NCBI GenBank assembly: GCA_963205265.1
Contig: CAUJJI010000073.1
Coordinates: 1-44,869 of the forward strand
Reading direction: 5' to 3'
Source: Pseudomonadota bacterium
GTDB taxonomy: Bacteria; Pseudomonadota; Alphaproteobacteria; Sphingomonadales; Sphingomonadaceae
DNA length: 44,869 nucleotides
This document shows positions 1 through 8,611 of the stretch, in pieces (positions within the stretch are counted from its first letter, which is position 1; every line of letters begins with the position of its first letter). The notes beneath the pieces were generated by a model that was not told the origin of the DNA, did no database searches, and was given only the letters and a program-made list of their open reading frames with translations. The translations under genes and the position numbers were made by a program.

Positions 1-42
1 GTCAAGGCTGTTGGCGGTCGACGATCACGTCTTCCGCAAGTG

Positions 43-58
43 TGTGAAACCGGTCACA
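43..58. promoter_or_regulatory. Inverted-repeat operator candidate (CRP-like half-sites)
   Basis: The sequence has perfect 5-bp arms, TGTGA and TCACA, separated by 6 bp, which is the spacing of the CRP consensus. It ends only 7 to 19 bp before the possible ATG starts of the first gene. That placement suits a repressor site or a chance palindrome better than a classical activator site. Neither a promoter nor the bound regulator can be identified from the window. Confidence 0.3.
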
Positions 59-65
59 GGTACCG

Positions 66-1082
66 ATGGGAGAGATGATGGATCTGCTGAAATACGAAAT
101 CGCGGCAGAGCCGACGCTCTCATCGCTCGCGCCGATACCGATGCAGCTGCGCCAGCCGGAGCGCAGCGAGATCCTCGTCCGCATCGAGGCCAGTTCGCTG
201 AACTTCCACGATTTCCTCGTTGCAACCGGCGGTATCATGGCTGCTCCGGGGCGAGTTCCGCTGTCCGATGGCGTCGGCATCGTCGAAGCTTGCGGCCCGG
301 ACGCCAGCCGGTTCCAGGTCGGGGACCGGGTCATGGGCACGTTCTTTCCGGACTGGTCGCGCGGCACGGCCTATGCAGAAGGGGTCGCGCACATGCGCGG
401 CGACCATGTCGATGGGTTCGCTGCCAGCATGGTCACGATGCCCGAGTCGGGTTTCACCCGCGCACCCGCCGGGCTCGACCCGGTGGCTGCGGCAACATTG
501 CCCTGTGCAGGGCTAACTGCATGGCGAGCCTTGTTCATCGAAGGCGTGCTGCAGCCCGGCGAGACCGTACTCGTGCAGGGGACCGGCGGCGTGGCGATCT
601 TTGCGCTGCAGTTCGCGAAGATGGCCGGGGCGCGAGTCATCGCCACCACCGGTAGCCCCGACAAGGCGGCGAGGCTGACCGCGCTGGGCGCCGATGCGGT
701 GGTGGATCGCCTGGACCCGGAATGGGGCAGGGCGGCGCGCAAGGCTGCCGGCGGGGGAATCGATCACCTCATCGAAGTCGCCGGCGGCGACCTTTCCCAG
801 TCGCTGCAATCCCTGCGTACCGGGGGCCGGCTCTGCCTCGTCGGGGTGTTGAGCCGCAAGCCGATCCAGTTCGCTCCTCCCCAGCTGATACACGCCAACC
901 GCGCGATCAGCGGAGTGACCGTCGGAAGCAGGGAGCACCAGGAGGCGATGGTGGTCGCGGTAGAGCAGAACCATATCATGCCCGTAGTCGATTCGACTTT
1001 CCCGCTGGCGTCCCTGCGCGAGGCGTTCGAGTACTTCGCGAAGCAGCAGCATTTCGGCAAGGTCGGGATCGACTTCCGTTGA
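66..1082 (+). CDS. MDR-family NAD(P)H:quinone oxidoreductase-like dehydrogenase
   Basis: A medium-chain dehydrogenase/reductase of 334-338 residues. The N-terminal GroES-like domain has NFHDFLVATG and a GDRVMG segment near residue 90. The Rossmann domain starts near GTGGVAIFALQFAK. It lacks the cysteine clusters of zinc alcohol dehydrogenases, so it belongs to the zinc-free quinone oxidoreductase/enoyl reductase branch, which reduces quinones or activated double bonds with NADPH. Three in-frame ATGs (66, 75, 78) compete: GGGAG at 68-72 would serve the ATG at 78, while CAGG would serve 66. An IclR regulator follows 190-205 bp downstream on the same strand. The family is secure; the substrate is unknown. 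Confidence 0.85.
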   Translation: MGEMMDLLKYEIAAEPTLSSLAPIPMQLRQPERSEILVRIEASSLNFHDFLVATGGIMAAPGRVPLSDGVGIVEACGPDASRFQVGDRVMGTFFPDWSRGTAYAEGVAHMRGDHVDGFAASMVTMPESGFTRAPAGLDPVAAATLPCAGLTAWRALFIEGVLQPGETVLVQGTGGVAIFALQFAKMAGARVIATTGSPDKAARLTALGADAVVDRLDPEWGRAARKAAGGGIDHLIEVAGGDLSQSLQSLRTGGRLCLVGVLSRKPIQFAPPQLIHANRAISGVTVGSREHQEAMVVAVEQNHIMPVVDSTFPLASLREAFEYFAKQQHFGKVGIDFR

Positions 1083-1270
1083 CGCGCGAAATTGCCGCGC
1101 GACCGAAAATCGTATCCGTGGCTGCAACGGCATTCGTCCCAGCCCGTTGCTCGCGCAGGAGCATCTTTCAGACGAGCAGGGATGACCCGAGAAGCTAATA
1201 GACAGCTGTGTTGAGTTTCAGCGGTCGAAGCGGCATGATTGCGCGAGGATCGGGAGGTTGCAGTTGCATC

Positions 1271-2080
1271 ATGGGTAGAGCGTCCAATTCTGTCTCCACC
1301 TTGCACGAAGTGAGCGATCAGCCGCCGGCGCCAAAGATGAGTACGGTGGGGCAGACGCTTGCGCTGCTGCGCTTCCTGGCCAATGCCGCCGCTCCCATGG
1401 GGGTCAATGCGATCTCGCGCGAACTGGGCGTTCCGCCGAGTTCCTGCTTCAGGATTCTCAAGCAACTGACGGAAGAGGGCTATGCCCAGTTCGATCGCAC
1501 AAACAAGTGCTATTCGCTGGGCAGCGCGGCGGTAATGCTTGCGCGCAGGGCGCTGGATCCGGCCAACACTTTCGCCATGATCCAGCCGAGCCTGTCGCGG
1601 TTCGTGGCCGAGACCTTGACCTCGGTCGGCTTCTGGCGGCGGATCGACCGCAAGCGGATCGTCCTCGCCGGGTTCCTGGAATCGCCGCATCCGATGCGGA
1701 TCCACATGTCGGTCGGGCAGCGGCTGCCGCTGTTCATCGGGGCCGTCGGGCGTGCCTTCGCAGGGGAACTGAACCTGTCGGACAGCGAAATCGAGCAGGA
1801 ACTGTCGCAGCTGCGCTGGCAGGCCCCACCCGACATTGCCGAATACCTGCGGCAGGTCCGTGAATATCATCGCCTCGGCTACGCCATCGACCCAGGAAAC
1901 TTCGCACCCGGGGTGACTACCGTGGCTACCGTCCTGAACGACGCCCTCGGCCGGCCGAGCTTCGGGCTGTCTGCAATTCGCATCAGCAGCCAGATCAACG
2001 ACAGCGAAGTGCTGGAGATCGGAGCAGCGCTGGTGCGTCTCAGGCAGGAGATCGACCGCAATTGGCACGGGCGGGCGTGA
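1271..2080 (+). CDS. IclR-family transcriptional regulator
   Basis: A winged-helix regulator with a C-terminal effector-binding domain. The N-terminal wHTH begins at STVGQTLALLRFLAN, and the recognition region includes AISRELGVPPSSCFRILKQL. The C-terminal part carries the usual GAVGRAFAG segment. From the ATG at 1271 it is 269 residues, normal for the family; GGGAGG lies 13 bp upstream. ATG 1337, or the upstream ATG 1235 and GTG 1208, are alternatives. The family typically controls catabolic genes and responds to small aromatic or carboxylic acids. This is the only recognisable transcription factor in the window, so it is a candidate regulator of some of the neighbouring catabolic genes. Its ligand is unknown. 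Confidence 0.88.
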   Translation: MGRASNSVSTLHEVSDQPPAPKMSTVGQTLALLRFLANAAAPMGVNAISRELGVPPSSCFRILKQLTEEGYAQFDRTNKCYSLGSAAVMLARRALDPANTFAMIQPSLSRFVAETLTSVGFWRRIDRKRIVLAGFLESPHPMRIHMSVGQRLPLFIGAVGRAFAGELNLSDSEIEQELSQLRWQAPPDIAEYLRQVREYHRLGYAIDPGNFAPGVTTVATVLNDALGRPSFGLSAIRISSQINDSEVLEIGAALVRLRQEIDRNWHGRA

Positions 2081-2526
2081 ACTCGGGCAGCGAGCACAAT
2101 CGCCGGCTGATCGCGGCCCTTCTCGCAAGCTGGTCCGATCCCGATCCGGCGCGCTTCGCATCGCTGTTCGTCGCCGACGGCAGGTTCGAGGACGTGCCCT
2201 ACGGCATCCGGATCATTGGCACCGAAGCATTGTTGGCCCACGCGGCGCGGGTGAAGAAGCACAACGTGGACTTCGAGATGACGATGCTGCGCTGTGATGC
2301 GACGGCGACGACCGGCGTCGCGGAATGGCAGCTGGCACACGAATATGTCGGCCGGTTCGACGGCATCGACTGCACCGGTCGACCGGTCCGCATCAGGGGG
2401 CTGTCGATCTACGAATTCCGCGACGGGCTCATCGCGAGCGCTACCGACTACTGGAACTACATGGAACTCGTGCGAACAATGGAAGTGATCCCCCGCGAAA
2501 TCCGCGGCTTCCGCGCCGCCGGCTGA
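2077..2526 (+). CDS. SnoaL/NTF2-like fold protein
   Basis: A protein of about 149 residues with the cone-shaped NTF2/SnoaL pattern: an N-terminal helix with LLASWSDPDPARFASLFVADGRFEDVPYG split across the first strand, and a C-terminal strand with SIYEFRDGLI followed by YWNYMELV. Members include ketosteroid isomerase, polyketide cyclases, limonene epoxide hydrolase and many unassigned catabolic proteins. The preferred start is the GTG at 2077, which overlaps the IclR stop as GTGA and implies translational coupling. The ATG at 2062 would add five residues. The next gene is convergent, with its stop only 14 bp away. The catalytic role is not determined. Confidence 0.8.
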   Translation: MNSGSEHNRRLIAALLASWSDPDPARFASLFVADGRFEDVPYGIRIIGTEALLAHAARVKKHNVDFEMTMLRCDATATTGVAEWQLAHEYVGRFDGIDCTGRPVRIRGLSIYEFRDGLIASATDYWNYMELVRTMEVIPREIRGFRAAG

Positions 2527-2540
2527 CCGCTGGACGGACG

Positions 2541-3620
2541 CTACCAGCCGGCAAGAATCTCCTCGGCGGTCCAGTCACGGTCGGACGGGGGCCACTGGAT
2601 CCGGCCGGGCGTCTCGGAAAAGCGCGGTGCCGGCGCGACCTGGAGGGCACCGTTCGACTCGAGGAAGACCTGACGCTCGATCTGGTGCGGATGCTTCCGA
2701 GCCTCGGCCAGGGTCAGCACCGGGGCGAAGCACACGTCGCTGCCCTCCATGAGGGCGCACCATTCGTCGCGCGTCTTCGTCAGGAACACCTCGCGCAGCG
2801 CTTCGCGCATGGCCGGCCAGTGCGCCTTGTCCATCTGCTCCTGCGGCAGACGCTCGGCCGCACCGGTCTTCTCGAGGAGCAGTCGGTAGAACTGCGGTTC
2901 GATCGACCCGATCGCGACGAAACGCCCGTCGGCGCATTCATAGTTGCCGTAGAAGGGAGCCCCGCCGTCGAGCAGGTTCGCCTCGCGGCGGTCTTCCCAT
3001 GCGCCTGCCGACAGGAAGTTGTGAAACAGCGAGCCGAGGTAGGTGGCGCAATCGGTCATCGCGGCATCGACGACCTGTCCCTTGCCGGTGGCGCGGGCGC
3101 TGAGCAGTGCGGCGAGCATGCCGACGACGAGGAACATCGAACCACCGCCGTAGTCGGCCCCGATGTTGAGCGGGGGCACCGGCCGCTCGGCGGGACCGAT
3201 GGCATGCAGCAGGCCGGTGATGGCGAGGTAGTTGATGTCGTGGCCGGCCGCATGGGAAAGCGGTCCGTACTGCCCCCATCCGGTCATTCTGCCATAGATC
3301 AGCGCAGGGTTGCGCGCGAGCATGACATCGGGTCCGAGCCCGAGCCGCTCCATCACCCCAGGGCGGTTTCCTTCGAAGACGATGTCGGCCTTTTCGATCA
3401 GCTTGAGGCAGGTCTCGACCGCGGCCGGCGACTTGAGGTTCAGGCAGATGCGCTTGCGGCCGCGGGCATCGCCACGAAAGGCGGGCGGCGGCGGTGCGCC
3501 CTCGCGCGCGATCTCCACGACTTCGGCACCCAGGTCGGACAGCAGCATTCCGGCGAAAGGCCCAGGACCGAGACCTGCAAACTCCACGACCCTGATCCCG
3601 ACCAACGGTCCGCTCGCCAT
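2541..3620 (-). CDS. Alpha-methylacyl-CoA racemase (CaiB/BaiF superfamily)
   Basis: A 359-residue class III CoA-transferase-fold protein. The signature of the racemase subgroup is present: AGHDINYLA places a His at residue 127, and ADYGGG places an Asp at residue 156. These match the His126/Asp156 acid-base pair known from the mycobacterial racemase MCR. The enzyme epimerises 2-methylacyl-CoA esters so that (S)-specific beta-oxidation enzymes can act, as in steroid, bile-acid and isoprenoid side-chain degradation. The start at 3620 has GGAGGA just upstream; ATG 3632 would add four residues. It is divergent from the large ferredoxin oxidoreductase. The racemase call is strong; the natural substrate is inferred only. 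Confidence 0.9.
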   Translation of the reverse strand: MASGPLVGIRVVEFAGLGPGPFAGMLLSDLGAEVVEIAREGAPPPPAFRGDARGRKRICLNLKSPAAVETCLKLIEKADIVFEGNRPGVMERLGLGPDVMLARNPALIYGRMTGWGQYGPLSHAAGHDINYLAITGLLHAIGPAERPVPPLNIGADYGGGSMFLVVGMLAALLSARATGKGQVVDAAMTDCATYLGSLFHNFLSAGAWEDRREANLLDGGAPFYGNYECADGRFVAIGSIEPQFYRLLLEKTGAAERLPQEQMDKAHWPAMREALREVFLTKTRDEWCALMEGSDVCFAPVLTLAEARKHPHQIERQVFLESNGALQVAPAPRFSETPGRIQWPPSDRDWTAEEILAGW

Positions 3621-3861
3621 GCCATCCTCCATTCGATCAACGCGACATCGCCGGCAATGGTGCCGACGATGCCGCTATAGGCGCAAGGCAGGGGCGCCAG
3701 TTTGCGCTAATTGATAGCGCGCTGGTCCACAGGCGCAATCGGGCTGGCATTGCCCGGCGACGACCTCCATCTTGGAGTGACACCGGCGCTTCCTGCTGTT
3801 GCGTTGCGCTTGCTGCGCATGCGCCCGAGCTAACGCCCTCTTGCGATACGGTTAGGCTGCG

Positions 3862-6800
3862 ATGACGAAGACTGCGATATCCCTGGCTGACAAGTATGAC
3901 CTCGAGTCCGGGAGGGTATTCCTCTCCGCGAACCAGGCGCTCGTAAGGCTGCCGATGGATCAGGTGCGCCGTGACCGCGCCGCCGGGCTGAAGACGGCAG
4001 GCTATATCTCGGGCTACCGAGGCTCGCCGCTCGGAGTCTACGATGCGGCGCTTTGGGCGGCGCAGAAGGAGCTCGACGCCTACGGCATCCGCTTCGTTCC
4101 CGGCCTCAACGAGGAACTTGCCGCCACTGCCGTGCGCGGCACCCAGGAACTCGCCTGGTTCGGCGAATCCGCATATGACGGTGTCTTCGGGCTGTGGTAC
4201 GGCAAGGGGCTTGGCGTCGACCGGGCATGCGAAGCGCTCAAGCTCGGCAACCTGGAAGGCTCGTCGGCAAACGGCGGCGTGCTCGTCGTCGCGGGCGACG
4301 ACCACGGCGGCAAGTCCTCGGCCAGCGCCCACCAGTCCGAGCACACGCTGATCGCCGGCATGATCCCGGTGCTGTACCCGGCAACGATCGACGAGATCAT
4401 TGCCTTCGGCCTCTACGGCTGGGCGATGTCGCGCTTCAGCGGCGCCTACGCCGGTCTGAAGTGCATTACCGATACGCTCGACCTGACGGCTTCGATCGAG
4501 CTGCCCGACATTCACCGGGCCTTCGTTGCACCGGATTTCCCGGCGCCGGCGGGCGGGCGCAATGTCCGCTACACGCCCGCGCCGCTTGAGCTGGAGGCGC
4601 TGACGGTGCAGCATCGCCTGCCCGCCGTGCAGGCTTTCGTGCGAGCCAATCCACTCGATCGCGTCGTGCTTGACGGACCGCGCCGAGAACTCGGGCTCGT
4701 CGCTGCAGGCAAGGCCTTCCTCGACCTGCGTCAGGCCCTCGCCGACCTTGGCCTGAACGAGCAGCGCTGCCGCGAGCTCGGCATCGGCCTGTGGAAGCCC
4801 GGGCTGGTCTGGCCGCTCGAACCCGAAGGCGCAGCCGGCTTCGCCAAGGGCTACAAGGTCGTCCTCTCGGTCGAGGAGAAGCGCCCGGTGATCGAGGACC
4901 AGCTCGCGCGGCTGCTCTATGCGGTTTCGGCCGACGAACGCCCTGCGTTGACCGGCAAGCGCTCGCTGTCCGGGGCGCCGCTGCTGCCCGAGGTCGGCGA
5001 GCTCAACCCGGCGCTGGTTCGCAAGGCGCTGCTGACCGTGCTTCGCGAACTGGGAATCGCCGACGAAGCCGTCGAAGCGGCCGGACGAAAGTATGCCGCG
5101 CTCGAGGCGGAGGCAGCGCTTTACGGCAGTGGACGGATGCGCCCGGCGTTCTACTGCTCGGGCTGCCCGCACAACACCAGCACCAAAGTGCCCGAGGGCA
5201 GCAAGGCGATGGCGGCAGTCGGCTGCCAGGGCCTGGCTGCCTACGTCATGCCCGAGCGCCGGACGATGTTGCCTGTCAACATGGGCGGCGAGGCGATGCC
5301 CTGGCTGGCCGTCGAACCTTTCGTCGAGCAGCCACACATGTTCCAGAACATGGGCGACGGCACCTATTCCCATTCGGGCATCCTCGCCATCCGCGCCGCG
5401 GTTGCGGCAGGGACGCGCGTCACCTTCAAGCTGCTGTTCAACGATGCCGTCGCGATGACCGGCGGCCAGCCCGTGGAAATGCACATTTCGCCGGTGGACA
5501 TGGTCAACCAGCTGGTTTCCGAAGGCGTCAGCCCGGTCGTGCTCATGTCCGACGATACCGGAAAATATACCTCGGCCGACTTGCCCAAGGGCGTCACGCT
5601 GCGCCACCGCGACGATCTTGACGCCGTGCAACGGGACCTGCGCGAAACCACCGGCGTCTCCGCCATCGTCTACGAGCAGACCTGCGCGACCGAGAAGCGC
5701 CGGCGCCGCAAGCGCGGCAATTACCCCGATCCCGACAAGCGCGTCTTCATCAACCAGGACGTCTGCGAAGGCTGCGGCGATTGCTCCGTGCAGTCCAACT
5801 GCGTCTCGATAACCCCGCTCGAGACCGAGCTGGGCCGCAAGCGCCGGATAGACCAGTCGACCTGCAACAAGGACTTCAGCTGCGTCAAGGGCTTCTGCCC
5901 CTCGTTCGTCACTGTCCGGGGCGCGAAGGTCGCGACGCGGATTGCGGGCGACCCGTCCAGGCTCGACGCCATGTTGGCCGAACTTCCCACCCCGGCGACA
6001 GTCGAACTCGACACGCCCTTCGCGATGATCGTCGCGGGCATCGGCGGGACCGGAGTGCTGACGGTCGGTGCGCTCGTCGGCATGGCGGCGCATGTCGAGG
6101 GCAAGGGGTGCACCGTCCTCGACATGACCGGCATGGCTCAGAAAGGCGGTGCCGTAACCTCCCACATTCGCGTCGCTGCCAGCCCCGAGGCCCTGAGTTC
6201 GACTCGCCTGAGCTTCGGCCACGCCGATGTCCTGCTGGCGTGCGACGCCATCGTGGGATCGAGCCAGGACGTGCTCAAGACACTAGAGCCCGGGCGCTCG
6301 AAGGCCGTGGTCAACGCCGACGTAACGCCGACCGGCGAGTTCCAGACCAACCGCGACGCCAGCTACGACGACAATGCTCTCGTCGCCGCGATTGCGCGGG
6401 CCCTGGAAGAAGGCCAGCTGTTCAGCCTCCATGCCAGCGGGATCTCGACCGCGATGACGGGCGACAGCATCGGCACCAACATCCTGATGCTCGGCTATGC
6501 CGCGCAGAAGGGCCTGCTCCCGGTCTCGGTCGCCTCGCTCGAGGAGGCGATCCGGCTCAACGGCACTTTCGTCAAAGGCAACCTGAGGATATTCGCGATC
6601 GGCCGTCTCGCCGCCGTCGCGCCCCAGGAGCTGTCTCGCATGATAGCGCCCCCGCCGGTGAAGCTCGCCGACATGTCGCTAAGCGAGATCCTTGCCCACC
6701 GCGTGGCCTTGCTCACCGCCTACCAGGACGCAGCCTACGCCGCGCAGTACAGCGATTTCGTTCGTCATGCGCAGGACATCGTGACGACGCGCGGCCTCGA

Positions 6801-7368
6801 AGGCGGCGATCTGCTGGTGCGCGAGATCGCGATCACGCTTGCCCGCCTGATGGCCTACAAGGACGAATACGAGGTCGCGCGGCTCTATTCGGAGCCGGCA
6901 TTCATCGAGCGGCTGAAGGAGCAGTTCGACGGCGACTTGCAGCTGACCTTCCATCTCGCTTCGGCGCCGCTGTTCACCGGAAAGGACACCAACGGCCGGC
7001 CGCGGAAGCGCGAACTCGGCGGCTGGATGCTGCGCGTCTTCCGGTTGATGGCCCGTTTCAAGGGGCTTCGCGGCACTGCCTTCGATCCGTTCGGCTATAT
7101 GGCCGAGCGCAGGATGGAACGGGCCCTGATCGCAGATTATCGGCAGATGATGACCGCAGTGCTGGACAGGGTCGACGCCACCAATCTGCACACCGCCATC
7201 GACCTGGCCGGCGCTGCCCAGGAAGTGCGTGGCTACGGTCCGGTCAAGCATGAGGCATACCGGCAATACGAGGCGGTGAAGGCGAGCCTGCTCGAGGCAT
7301 TCGACAAGGCGGAGGCGGCCGATGCCGGTGCCCGGGTGCCGGCACCGCTTGTCCAGGAGCAAAGTTGA
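3862..7368 (+). CDS. Indolepyruvate/2-oxoacid:ferredoxin oxidoreductase, fused single chain
   Basis: A 1168-residue fused TPP enzyme that oxidatively decarboxylates 2-oxoacids to acyl-CoA with ferredoxin as electron acceptor. The N-terminal pyrimidine-binding region covers about residues 20-250. The TPP/Mg segment has MGDGTYSHSG (G498-D499-G500) followed by NDAVAMTGGQP. A ferredoxin-like cluster region starts at CEGCGDC (Cys635, 638, 641) with further cysteines to CVKGFC. The gamma domain starts near GIGGTGVLTVG, followed by a C-terminal extension seen in the bacterial single-chain form. The weak upstream signal is TAGG. A NIPSNAP-like gene follows after 13 bp. No ferredoxin gene is visible. 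The family is certain; whether it acts on aromatic or branched 2-oxoacids is not. Confidence 0.93.
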   Translation: MTKTAISLADKYDLESGRVFLSANQALVRLPMDQVRRDRAAGLKTAGYISGYRGSPLGVYDAALWAAQKELDAYGIRFVPGLNEELAATAVRGTQELAWFGESAYDGVFGLWYGKGLGVDRACEALKLGNLEGSSANGGVLVVAGDDHGGKSSASAHQSEHTLIAGMIPVLYPATIDEIIAFGLYGWAMSRFSGAYAGLKCITDTLDLTASIELPDIHRAFVAPDFPAPAGGRNVRYTPAPLELEALTVQHRLPAVQAFVRANPLDRVVLDGPRRELGLVAAGKAFLDLRQALADLGLNEQRCRELGIGLWKPGLVWPLEPEGAAGFAKGYKVVLSVEEKRPVIEDQLARLLYAVSADERPALTGKRSLSGAPLLPEVGELNPALVRKALLTVLRELGIADEAVEAAGRKYAALEAEAALYGSGRMRPAFYCSGCPHNTSTKVPEGSKAMAAVGCQGLAAYVMPERRTMLPVNMGGEAMPWLAVEPFVEQPHMFQNMGDGTYSHSGILAIRAAVAAGTRVTFKLLFNDAVAMTGGQPVEMHISPVDMVNQLVSEGVSPVVLMSDDTGKYTSADLPKGVTLRHRDDLDAVQRDLRETTGVSAIVYEQTCATEKRRRRKRGNYPDPDKRVFINQDVCEGCGDCSVQSNCVSITPLETELGRKRRIDQSTCNKDFSCVKGFCPSFVTVRGAKVATRIAGDPSRLDAMLAELPTPATVELDTPFAMIVAGIGGTGVLTVGALVGMAAHVEGKGCTVLDMTGMAQKGGAVTSHIRVAASPEALSSTRLSFGHADVLLACDAIVGSSQDVLKTLEPGRSKAVVNADVTPTGEFQTNRDASYDDNALVAAIARALEEGQLFSLHASGISTAMTGDSIGTNILMLGYAAQKGLLPVSVASLEEAIRLNGTFVKGNLRIFAIGRLAAVAPQELSRMIAPPPVKLADMSLSEILAHRVALLTAYQDAAYAAQYSDFVRHAQDIVTTRGLEGGDLLVREIAITLARLMAYKDEYEVARLYSEPAFIERLKEQFDGDLQLTFHLASAPLFTGKDTNGRPRKRELGGWMLRVFRLMARFKGLRGTAFDPFGYMAERRMERALIADYRQMMTAVLDRVDATNLHTAIDLAGAAQEVRGYGPVKHEAYRQYEAVKASLLEAFDKAEAADAGARVPAPLVQEQS

Positions 7369-7381
7369 GGGAGGGTTGGAC

Positions 7382-7684
7382 GTGGCCTATCATATCTACA
7401 CGGAAGTCATACTGAAGCTGGGCAAGCTGCCCGAGTACACGGAAATGATGCAGAAGCTGGCGCCGTACATGGCGGACCATGGCTGGAAGCTGGTCCAGGC
7501 CCTGCAACCGGTGACGGGCGACTTCCGCAAGCTGATCCACGTCTGGGAGCTCGGCGAATTCGCCGATGTCGAGCGCGGCCTCGCCGCCTGTGCCGCACCG
7601 GAGGGCCTCACCATCCTGGAGCCGATGGCGGACATCGTGGAATCCGAGACGATCTCGGTGATGGCGAGCACGGCCTACATCTGA
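7382..7684 (+). CDS. NIPSNAP-like small protein
   Basis: A 100-residue protein starting at GTG 7382, with AGGGAGGG 6-8 bp upstream and 13 bp after the oxidoreductase stop. It reads AYHIYTEVILKLGKLPEY then WELGEFADVERGL, the pattern of a NIPSNAP/dimeric alpha-beta barrel domain: an initial strand, an amphipathic helix, a middle strand around KLIHVWELG, then a helix. Such proteins are often small accessory proteins or cofactor-free oxygenase relatives. Tight spacing makes it a co-transcribed partner of the 2-oxoacid oxidoreductase. The function is unknown, and the domain call is made from the sequence pattern only. Confidence 0.7.
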   Translation: MAYHIYTEVILKLGKLPEYTEMMQKLAPYMADHGWKLVQALQPVTGDFRKLIHVWELGEFADVERGLAACAAPEGLTILEPMADIVESETISVMASTAYI

Positions 7685-7701
7685 ATTGCCCGCCGGTTTC
7701 A

Positions 7702-7725
7702 TGTGCAGGCGCTAGCGCTCGCACA
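7702..7725. repeat. GC-rich hairpin in intergenic gap
   Basis: TGTGC and GCACA arms enclose a perfect GCGCTAGCGC palindrome, giving an almost continuous stem with one A-C mismatch and one G-T wobble. It lies 18 bp after the NIPSNAP-like stop and about 65 bp before the next start. No T-tract follows, so it is not a textbook intrinsic terminator. It could be a processing hairpin or an operator. Confidence 0.45.
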
Positions 7726-7790
7726 GGCAGACAACACGGTCAGACCCGTAGCCGCTAGTCGTTGTCGACGCGCACGGAACGGGGGCGAGA

Positions 7791-8588
7791 ATGGACTTGG
7801 GACTACGCGACAAGGTCGCGCTGGTTAGCGGCGGCAGCAAGGGCATGGGCCGTGCCGTGGCCGAGGAGCTCGCGCGCGAAGGTGCGCGCGTGCTCGTGGT
7901 CGCTCGCGGTCAGGAGGCGATCGACGCGACGGTGGCCGGGATCCGCGCCGCGGGCGGAATTGCCGAGGGCCTGTCGGCAGACATGACCAGCCAGGAGGGC
8001 ATCGCGATCGCGAATGTCCGCTGCCGGGAATCGCTGGGCGGCGAGCCCGACATTGCCATCGCCAACGTCTATGGCACGGCACGCCTGAGTTTCGACAGCG
8101 CGATGCCGCAGGACTTTCGCGACGGATACGAATTGCTGGTGCTGAGCGCGCTGCAGCTCGCCCAGTCGGTGGTCGCGGGTATGAAGCGACGCCGCTGGGG
8201 ACGCATCGTGACGATCGGCTCGTTCTGCGTGAAGAAGCCGCACAGGCACATTCCGCTGATCGTCGACAACGTGACGCGCGCTGCGGCGGCGGCCCTCAAC
8301 AAGTCGCTGTCAAACGAACTGGGTGCCCATGGCATCACGGTCAATACGGTCGCTCCGGGCTTCATCGCCACCGAGATGGCCACGGCATGGATGGCGGCCA
8401 TGGCTCGCGAGCAGGGGGAGGACCCCGCGGCGGCGGCGGCGGCGCTCGACACGACGATCCCGATCGGGCGGCAGGGCACCCCCGAGGAAATCGCCGCCGC
8501 CGTCGCGTTCCTCTGTTCGGAGCGGGCGAGCTACATCACCGGGCAGATGATGATGGTGGACGGCGGGCTGGTCGGCGCGCCTTATTGA
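7791..8588 (+). CDS. SDR-family oxidoreductase with atypical active site
   Basis: A 265-residue short-chain dehydrogenase/reductase. The cofactor-binding motif GGSKGMG is at residues 14-20, and the C-terminal part has VNTVAPGFIATEMA and SYITGQMMMVDGG. The catalytic Ser is probably S144 in TIGSF, but the usual Tyr-x3-Lys is replaced: the aligned segment reads DNVTR, with Asp159 at the Tyr position and Arg163 at the Lys position. SDR subgroups with this replacement exist, and their chemistry is mostly unassigned. GGGGGCGAG precedes the ATG. A SnoaL-like gene follows after 23 bp, so the two are probably co-transcribed. Confidence 0.85.
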   Translation: MDLGLRDKVALVSGGSKGMGRAVAEELAREGARVLVVARGQEAIDATVAGIRAAGGIAEGLSADMTSQEGIAIANVRCRESLGGEPDIAIANVYGTARLSFDSAMPQDFRDGYELLVLSALQLAQSVVAGMKRRRWGRIVTIGSFCVKKPHRHIPLIVDNVTRAAAAALNKSLSNELGAHGITVNTVAPGFIATEMATAWMAAMAREQGEDPAAAAAALDTTIPIGRQGTPEEIAAAVAFLCSERASYITGQMMMVDGGLVGAPY

Positions 8589-8611
8589 ACACGCAGGAAG
8601 GGGAAAAGGCC

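Noticed and set aside
3637..6222. Very long open frame (861 codons) on the minus strand
   Set aside because: It is antisense to the ferredoxin oxidoreductase, whose motifs are unmistakable, and has no recognisable domain; it is a high-GC artefact.
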